Shown in pieces: positions 5,983 to 10,718 of a stretch of DNA of 10,718 bases. This stretch comes from Bacteroidales bacterium (GTDB lineage Bacteria > Bacteroidota > Bacteroidia > Bacteroidales > UBA3824). Both the position numbers and the translations under genes were made by a program. The stretch is taken from NCBI GenBank assembly GCA_016287995.1, contig JAEEXW010000060.1, forward strand, positions 1 to 10,718, given 5' to 3'. Every line of letters begins with the position of its first letter. The first letter of the stretch is position 1. The notes under the pieces were generated by a model. That model did not search any database, was not told the origin of the DNA, and worked only from the letters and a program-made list of their open reading frames with translations.

Positions 5983-7173
5983 TTATTGTAATTTTTTCAA
6001 AGCCTCTTTCAATCTCTTGAAAGCCTCTTCTATTCTGTCAAAACCGACAACGTAACTCATTCTTATACAAGAATCTACACCAAAAGCACCGCCTGCAACG
6101 GTTGCTACGTGAGCCTCGTTCAAAAGAAAGTCTGCAAACTCAAAAGAGTCAGCAATTTTTTTGCCGTTGAAACTCTTGCCGATGTACGCACTAAAATCCG
6201 CAAAACAATAAAACGTTGCCGGAGGCGTGTTGAGTTTTACACCCGGAATTGATTTCAAGCCTTCAACCATCATATTGCGGCGTTTTATAAGCACTTCGTT
6301 GTTTTTAGCAATTATCGACTGATCGCCGTTAAGAGCCTCTATTGCAGCACGCTGAGCAATAGAACATGTTCCCGATGTGGTTTGTCCTTGAAGTTTTTTT
6401 ACTGCTTTTGCAATTTCCAAATTTGATGCCATATAACCGATTCTCCAACCTGTCATAGCATAAGCCTTTGAAAGACCATTAATTACAATAGTCTGTTCTT
6501 TTACTTCCGGAAACTGCGCGATACTTTCGTGCGTACCGTCGTATGTCAAATGTTCGTAAATTTCGTCAGAAATAATAGCAACTTCGGGGTGTTTTTTCAA
6601 GACCTGAGCCAAAGCCCTCAACTCTTCTTTTGTATAAATGCTTCCCGAAGGATTTGACGGTGCATTAAGCACAAAACCGTGTGTCTTTTCGGTAATTGCA
6701 TTTTCCAACTGTTCGGGAGTGATTTTGTACATATTTTCGGGTTTGCCCTCAATAATTACGGGCGTAGCCTCGCAAAGATGTGCAAGTTCGATGTACGAAA
6801 CCCAATACGGTGTCGGAATGATTACCTCGTCGCCCTGCTGAAAAAGAACTTGGAAAACATTAGCAAGACACTGTTTTGCGCCAGTAGAAACAACAATTTG
6901 ATTTTCAGCATATTCGAGGTTGTTTTCGCGTTTGAACTTCGCTTGAACAGCCTTTATCAAATCTTTGTAACCGGGAACGGGACTATAAAAAGAAAAATTC
7001 TCGTCAATTGCTTTTTTCGCTGCCGCCTTAACGTTGTCGGGAGTAAAAAAATCAGGTTGACCGACAGTCAAATTCACTACGTCAATGCCCTTCTCTTTGA
7101 GTTCGGCACTTTTCTGGCTCATTGCAAGAGTTTGTGACTCAGCAACATTGTTGATTCTTGAAGATAATCTCAT
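5983..7173 (-). CDS. PLP-dependent aminotransferase class I/II, aspartate aminotransferase-like
   Basis: Fold-type I aminotransferase of the AspB/AspC type, cytoplasmic, expected to move amino groups between aspartate (or another amino acid) and 2-oxoglutarate. The 396-residue length is normal. Motifs are NLTVGQPDF (34-42), TGAKQCL (97-103), NAPSNPSG (170-177) with Asn174, ISDEIYEHL (201-209) with Asp203 and Tyr206 for cofactor binding, and SKAYAMTGWRIGY (235-247) with PLP lysine Lys236 and phosphate-binding Arg244. RMSYV (371-375) has Arg371 in the position of the substrate-carboxylate arginine. NAPSNPSG replaces the commoner NPxNPTG. The start at 7173 (MRLSSRINNV) fits the family N-terminus. 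Substrate specificity beyond aspartate is not decided by sequence. It is the first gene of an operon with the GroES-like gene. Confidence 0.93.
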   Translation of the reverse strand: MRLSSRINNVAESQTLAMSQKSAELKEKGIDVVNLTVGQPDFFTPDNVKAAAKKAIDENFSFYSPVPGYKDLIKAVQAKFKRENNLEYAENQIVVSTGAKQCLANVFQVLFQQGDEVIIPTPYWVSYIELAHLCEATPVIIEGKPENMYKITPEQLENAITEKTHGFVLNAPSNPSGSIYTKEELRALAQVLKKHPEVAIISDEIYEHLTYDGTHESIAQFPEVKEQTIVINGLSKAYAMTGWRIGYMASNLEIAKAVKKLQGQTTSGTCSIAQRAAIEALNGDQSIIAKNNEVLIKRRNMMVEGLKSIPGVKLNTPPATFYCFADFSAYIGKSFNGKKIADSFEFADFLLNEAHVATVAGGAFGVDSCIRMSYVVGFDRIEEAFKRLKEALKKLQ

Positions 7174-7204
7174 TTTGAAATCTTTTTTCGTTTTAATAAT
7201 GCGG

Positions 7205-7212
7205 CAAAGTTA
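7205..7212 (-). promoter_or_regulatory. -7 box of the aminotransferase operon
   Basis: TAACTTTG on the minus strand matches TAnnTTTG and lies 31 bases before the ATG at 7173. The expected -33 site near 7233-7237 reads TTTCG rather than TTTG, so that element is imperfect. Confidence 0.6.
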
Positions 7213-7265
7213 AAAAAAAATGCTGTAAAAAACGAAATGTTGTGAAATTTTTTCCAAAAAATTAT

Positions 7266-7273
7266 TATATTTG
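7266..7273 (+). promoter_or_regulatory. -7 box of the secreted unknown gene
   Basis: TATATTTG matches TAnnTTTG, 29 bases before the ATG at 7303. A GTTG at 7239-7242 could be a -33 element but is 23 bases upstream. The promoter is divergent from that of the aminotransferase operon. Confidence 0.6.
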
Positions 7274-7302
7274 CGCTGAAAAAATCCATAACTTTTATAA
7301 CA

Positions 7303-7893
7303 ATGAAAAGATTTATTTTAACATTTTGTGTAACAATACTTTGTGCAACGGCTTTTGCACAAAGCACAGAAGCAAGGATTCGCGAAGAATATGCTGCGGC
7401 AAAAGAGTACGTAAAAACACTTTCCGAGCGTAAATATGCGGCTCAAAACCGTTATCAAACAACGATAGAACAGCGTCTTAGCAGTTCAGGGCAGCATAAA
7501 GAAACCATAACGATGTACTTTTACGAAAACGAAGGCGACTATGGTGAAGTAATAAACCGTACAATTATGTATGCCTTAGTCAATTTTAATTTAGGCTCAA
7601 AAAAATACACGGAGGAGTATCTTTACGACCACAGCGGCAAAATACAATACATCTTTGCCACAACAGAAGATGATGACGCTATTGAATTTTTTGAGTTCCG
7701 TTTTTACATCAATGAGGACAAAATCGTGAAAATCACAGCCAAAAGCCGTATGGCGGGCGAAACCGAATTTAAAGATAAATATTCAGGCGAAGTAGTACCA
7801 AACGAATACGAAAGTTATTATAAAAAGTATTCAACCCGTGCCACTGCAATCGCAACAATGTTTAACAGCATAGATGCCATTACGGTAAAATAA
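7303..7893 (+). CDS. Secreted protein of unknown function
   Basis: A 196-residue protein I do not recognise. Residues 1-19 are a clear signal peptide (MKR, hydrophobic core, AFA before Gln20), so it should be exported to the periplasm or beyond. There is no lipobox and no further membrane segment. The mature part starts with a charged helix (about 22-50, EARIREEYAAAKEYV). Alternating aromatic and charged strands follow: ITMYFYENEGDYGEVINR, then EEYLYDHSGKIQYIF, then EFFEFRFYINEDKIVKI. That strand-turn-strand layout suggests a small beta-rich domain of the kind that folds beside a helix. It has no cysteine in the mature protein and no visible catalytic motif. It has its own promoter and terminator, so it is transcribed alone. 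The real start is supported by the signal peptide and the -7 box 29 bases upstream. Confidence 0.8.
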   Translation: MKRFILTFCVTILCATAFAQSTEARIREEYAAAKEYVKTLSERKYAAQNRYQTTIEQRLSSSGQHKETITMYFYENEGDYGEVINRTIMYALVNFNLGSKKYTEEYLYDHSGKIQYIFATTEDDDAIEFFEFRFYINEDKIVKITAKSRMAGETEFKDKYSGEVVPNEYESYYKKYSTRATAIATMFNSIDAITVK

Positions 7894-7900
7894 AACAAAA

Positions 7901-7937
7901 AAAAAAACGGAAATTTCGATGAAATTTCCGTTTTTTT
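7901..7937. terminator. Bidirectional rho-independent terminator
   Basis: ACGGAAATTTC (7907-7917) pairs perfectly with GAAATTTCCGT (7921-7931) around a 3-base loop, flanked by an A-run on the left and a T-run on the right that extend the pairing to 7901 and 7937. It lies between the convergent stops of the secreted unknown gene and the GH97 gene and serves both. Confidence 0.93.
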
Positions 7938-7946
7938 ATCAATTTG

Positions 7947-9884
7947 TTAATTCATTATCACCATTCCGCCATTGCAAGGAATTGTAACTGTAACCTGCTG
8001 TTTTTTAGATGTTTTTACCTCTTTCAAAGAGCCGTTAAGACTATTGTCATCAGAGTAAAGTTTTACCTGAGTCTCAGCCTTAAACATCGGCAAATCTATG
8101 GTTTTAACAAGCGGTTTTTCTTCGGCGTTAACACCAGCGACATACCATTTATCACCGCTACGACGTGCTAAAATCACGTATTTTCCCGGATAACCGTCAA
8201 TGAATTTTACCTCGTCCCAAGTAGTAGGAACGTTTTTCATAAATTCTATTGCCCAAGACGAAGCGTCAGTTAAATTGTTGGGCGCAAGAGCAAAATGCTG
8301 AACCGCACTCTGAAACAAAACAGCCGTCGCCAAAGCAAAAACTTCCGAGGTCATACGTTTTGTTCCGTGCTGATTGTCAGCATTATAAAACTTATTCAAC
8401 GCGCTGCCGCCAAAGTCCATTGAGCCGACAGTATTGCGGATAAAGGGGTGAATAGTCGCATTTTTAGCCTCGTTGTTGCAAAAATCCTGAGAAAAATGCA
8501 AGTTTTCGCTCGCCAAAACAGCCTCCGAAGCAGCATAGTTCGGATACATCTTTTCCCAACCTCTCGGCAAGGTGCAACCGTGGAAAATCACCAACAATCC
8601 AAATTCGTTAGCATCGGTCAAAATATCTTCGTAAAGTTGTATAGTTTGCTGTTTGTCGCCGGCAAAAAAATCAACTTTAATACCGCGTATACCTGTCTCT
8701 TGCAACCATTTCATCTCTTTTCTGCGGTTTGCGGAAGTGTTCATTTTGTCAATCGGAGTTTGCGGCGCATCGTTCCAAGTTCCGTTAGAATTGTACCACA
8801 AAAACAAACCAACGCCTTTTGTTCTGCCGTAATCAGCAAGTTCTTTGATTTTTTCGTAACCAATTTGTCTGTCCCAAAAAGCGTCAATCAAAACGCTCTG
8901 ATAACCCATTGCCGCAGATAAATCGATGTAACGTTTTTGCTCGTCAAAATTGCAACTCGGATCCATGCCGATAATCCAACTCCATGAACCTTTGCCGTAA
9001 GTAAAAGTAGTATTATTGAAATATTTCGGCTCGGTAAGGTCAAAAGGTACGGTTGTTTCAACAATGTTTTTCAAAGTGTTACCAAGGGTAATTGTTCTCC
9101 AAGGTGTCTCGCCGGGAAGCGATATTGCGGGCGTAACAGAGCCTACACCGTTACACTCTTCCGGCTGAGGAAAACCAATTTTGTATTCCGAATTGGCTTT
9201 GTTAAGAAGTCTGCAACCTACGTATTTGCCGTCAGTTCCCGTTTCTGAAAGAAGAATCCAGCCGTTAGAAGCATTTTTGAAAAGACATGGGAAAGTAAAA
9301 CCGTTGCCCCAGCCGTTTGTGCCGGTCTGAGCATCAAGCGTGTAAGGGGTTTCATAACTCGGCGAAGTTCTGGCAAAGCCGCCCATAGGTTTTGACTGAG
9401 GACAAAGAAAAGTTGTTGTGCCGTCAGGAAATTTAAAACCGCTAACCTCATCTTCGATTACGCAAACTCTTGTTTCGCCTTTCGGAAAAAGACGGTATTT
9501 AAAGGCTGCATCGCGGTCTGAAACCGAGAAAACCACGTTCATAACTTTTTTACCGTCCTGCTCAAAAGAGATTTCCGCCTCAGAAGCCTTAAAGTCCACG
9601 AGGCTTTGTTTAATGTTTTTAAGACGGTACTGCTTGTTAATTTTTGAAGTGTTAGAACCCGAAATTTTGAGATTCTGCGTGTAATCGCCGATGTTGGTTT
9701 TAAGACCGAGCGGCGACTTGTCCAAAAACGTTTTGCCGTCGTAAAGCACCTTATAAAAAGGTTTGCCGTTTTCTACGTCCACAATGACGGTAACTTTTCC
9801 ATCAGGAGAAGTTATTTTAGTTTCCTGCGCGCTCAAATTCAAAAACGCTGCAAAAACCAAAAATGTTAGAAATAATTTTTTCAT
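7947..9884 (-). CDS. GH97 alpha-glycosidase, retaining (alpha-galactosidase-like) subtype
   Basis: Secreted glycoside hydrolase family 97 enzyme that releases terminal alpha-linked sugars. The 645-residue length is close to the B. thetaiotaomicron retaining alpha-galactosidase BtGH97b (about 660) and shorter than SusB (738). Residues 1-19 form a signal peptide (FLNLSA before Gln20). An N-terminal beta-sandwich (about 22-280) precedes a (beta/alpha)8 barrel (about 295-555) and a C-terminal beta domain. Asp405 in GIKVDFF is the predicted nucleophile of retaining members. Glu460 in SEAVLASE lies 55 residues later, the same spacing I recall between nucleophile and acid/base in BtGH97b. This favours alpha-galactosidase-like retention over SusB-type inversion, but substrate is inferred. 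No susC or susD gene adjoins it, so it is not in an evident polysaccharide-utilisation locus here. It has its own -7 box upstream. Confidence 0.92.
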   Translation of the reverse strand: MKKLFLTFLVFAAFLNLSAQETKITSPDGKVTVIVDVENGKPFYKVLYDGKTFLDKSPLGLKTNIGDYTQNLKISGSNTSKINKQYRLKNIKQSLVDFKASEAEISFEQDGKKVMNVVFSVSDRDAAFKYRLFPKGETRVCVIEDEVSGFKFPDGTTTFLCPQSKPMGGFARTSPSYETPYTLDAQTGTNGWGNGFTFPCLFKNASNGWILLSETGTDGKYVGCRLLNKANSEYKIGFPQPEECNGVGSVTPAISLPGETPWRTITLGNTLKNIVETTVPFDLTEPKYFNNTTFTYGKGSWSWIIGMDPSCNFDEQKRYIDLSAAMGYQSVLIDAFWDRQIGYEKIKELADYGRTKGVGLFLWYNSNGTWNDAPQTPIDKMNTSANRRKEMKWLQETGIRGIKVDFFAGDKQQTIQLYEDILTDANEFGLLVIFHGCTLPRGWEKMYPNYAASEAVLASENLHFSQDFCNNEAKNATIHPFIRNTVGSMDFGGSALNKFYNADNQHGTKRMTSEVFALATAVLFQSAVQHFALAPNNLTDASSWAIEFMKNVPTTWDEVKFIDGYPGKYVILARRSGDKWYVAGVNAEEKPLVKTIDLPMFKAETQVKLYSDDNSLNGSLKEVKTSKKQQVTVTIPCNGGMVIMN

Positions 9885-9923
9885 AAATGATTTTGATTAT
9901 TTAATAAGGTAAAAATTTCGATA

Positions 9924-9931
9924 CAAAATTA
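9924..9931 (-). promoter_or_regulatory. -7 box of the GH97 gene
   Basis: TAATTTTG on the minus strand matches TAnnTTTG, 39 bases before the ATG at 9884. I see no TTTG at the usual -33 distance, which might mean dependence on an activator. Confidence 0.5.
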
Positions 9932-9958
9932 AAGGAAAAAAAATTAAAATTATACTCT

Positions 9959-9989
9959 TTTTGTTTCAAAAAAATACGGTTTTGTTTCA
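9959..9989. repeat. Two 10-bp direct repeats in the GH97/MORN divergent region
   Basis: TTTTGTTTCA occurs at 9959-9968 and again at 9980-9989. The copies are 21 bases apart start to start, about two helical turns, so a protein would meet both on one DNA face. The second copy supplies the only TTTG near the -33 position of the MORN gene promoter (spacer 23). It may be a regulator site or chance in AT-rich DNA. Confidence 0.35.
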
Positions 9990-10007
9990 TTATTTATTTT
10001 TTTTACG

Positions 10008-10015
10008 TATATTTG
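10008..10015 (+). promoter_or_regulatory. -7 box of the MORN-repeat gene
   Basis: TATATTTG matches TAnnTTTG, 43 bases before the ATG at 10059. The candidate -33 TTTG at 9981-9984 is 23 bases upstream, slightly long. The box is preceded by and overlaps TTACGTA (10003-10009), the same heptamer as in the gdhA upstream inverted repeat. Confidence 0.6.
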
Positions 10016-10058
10016 CGGCTGTAAATTAGATTGTTAACTTTAATAAAATTTATGGAAG

Positions 10059-10718
10059 ATGAAAAGTAAACACATCTTGACAGCAATCGCCTTGCTGTCG
10101 GCAGCAAATACCGTAGGCTTTGCACAATGTATTTCGGGCAATTGCCGCGACGGTTACGGAACGTATCAAGACGCGAAACAGCGTTATACGGGATTCTTCA
10201 ACAACATGATGCCGGAGGGTTACGGTGTCAAGAACTTCGTATCGGGTTCTTCTTACATAGGACAGTTTCATGAAGGAAAATATAACAAAACAGGAACTTA
10301 CTATTGGAGCGACGGAACACGATACATCGGTAATTGGGTTAACGGAAAGCGCGAAGGAATAGGCACAGAAATTACCTCCGACGGACTTACCAACACCGAT
10401 ATTTACACTGCCGATGATATCAACGAAAATCTTAAAAAAGGCTCAATCACCGGCGATACAAAAAACGGTTGGGGCGTTTACATTTATGACGACGGCTCTG
10501 TCTACGAAGGCTACTTCAAAAAAGGATCGAAAGACGGTTACGGAAAATACACCATGACCGACGGTTCTATTTACGAAGGACAATTTATGAAAGACAAGTT
10601 TGATGGCTACGGCAAATTAGCAGAGCCTGACGGTAACATTGTGGAAGGCATGTTTGAAAGAGGTCGTTATGTAGGCGCACTTGTCAATCAATTCGGCTGT
10701 GTCAGCGGCGACTGCTAC
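10059..10718 (+). CDS. Secreted MORN-repeat protein (3' end beyond window)
   Basis: The frame is open for 220 codons from the ATG at 10059 to the last base, with no stop, so the gene is cut by the window edge. An earlier ATG at 10052 is excluded because it meets a stop after five codons. Residues 1-22 are a signal peptide ending GFA before Gln23. At least six MORN units follow with the Y-x-G-x-(F/W)-x-x-G-x-x-x-G-x-G pattern: YTGFF (43), YIGQF (66), YIGNW (89), YEGYF (149), YEGQF (172) and a degenerate VEGMF (195). A less regular linker lies at about 106-135. The motif C-(I/V)-S-G-(N/D)-C brackets the repeats at 24-29 and 214-219, hinting at a larger repeating domain. MORN units are binding or spacer modules, so no enzymatic role can be read so far, and the missing C-terminus may hold another domain. 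Confidence 0.88.
   Translation, partial: MKSKHILTAIALLSAANTVGFAQCISGNCRDGYGTYQDAKQRYTGFFNNMMPEGYGVKNFVSGSSYIGQFHEGKYNKTGTYYWSDGTRYIGNWVNGKREGIGTEITSDGLTNTDIYTADDINENLKKGSITGDTKNGWGVYIYDDGSVYEGYFKKGSKDGYGKYTMTDGSIYEGQFMKDKFDGYGKLAEPDGNIVEGMFERGRYVGALVNQFGCVSGDCY

Noticed and set aside
6679..7137. Plus-strand 152-codon frame opposite the aminotransferase
   Set aside because: Antisense shadow of a clearly recognised gene with no promoter or family signal.
8448..8921. Plus-strand 157-codon frame opposite the GH97 gene
   Set aside because: Antisense shadow inside the catalytic barrel coding region, with no independent support.
10052..10069. Five-codon upstream ORF overlapping the MORN gene start
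   Set aside because: It is too short to judge. Overlap of two ATGs in AT-rich DNA is expected by chance, and nothing suggests attenuation.

Overview
The window reads as chromosomal DNA from a low-GC member of the Bacteroidota, most likely an anaerobic Bacteroidales. The evidence is of two kinds. First, almost every intergenic region carries the Bacteroidota promoter signature (-7 box TAnnTTTG, sometimes with a -33 TTTG about 19-20 bases upstream), and start codons have AT-rich leaders without Shine-Dalgarno sequences. Second, the gene set fits: GH97 glycosidase, secreted C69 dipeptidase, SirB1-like protein, stand-alone GroES-like protein and a secreted MORN-repeat protein. I see no insertion sequences, phage genes, CRISPR arrays, tRNA or rRNA.

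Layout. Bases 1-343 hold no secure gene but contain an 11-copy TTGCG pentanucleotide array, a perfect 16-bp palindrome with promoter-like boxes on both strands, and a bidirectional terminator. Then comes gdhA (minus, glutamate dehydrogenase). It is divergent from a two-gene plus-strand unit: a uridine phosphorylase-like gene and a SirB1/transglutaminase-like gene. Converging on that unit is an overlooked 22-codon minus-strand ORF with a hydrophobic product and a full promoter. It is divergent from a secreted C69 peptidase gene (plus). A hairpin terminator separates the peptidase from a minus-strand operon of a PLP aminotransferase followed by a GroES-like protein. Divergent from that operon is a secreted protein of unknown function (plus), separated by another hairpin from a secreted GH97 alpha-glycosidase (minus). 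Divergent from the GH97 gene is a secreted MORN-repeat protein (plus) that runs off the window end.

How the genes relate. Glutamate dehydrogenase and the aminotransferase both handle nitrogen (ammonia into glutamate, then amino-group transfer). The phosphorylase salvages nucleosides, the C69 enzyme cleaves dipeptides outside the cytoplasm, and GH97 releases sugars from alpha-glycosides. This looks like ordinary housekeeping and scavenging metabolism rather than an accessory island. The items most worth a second look are the pentamer array, the 22-residue membrane peptide, the palindromic site upstream of gdhA, and the cysteine-bracketed MORN protein.
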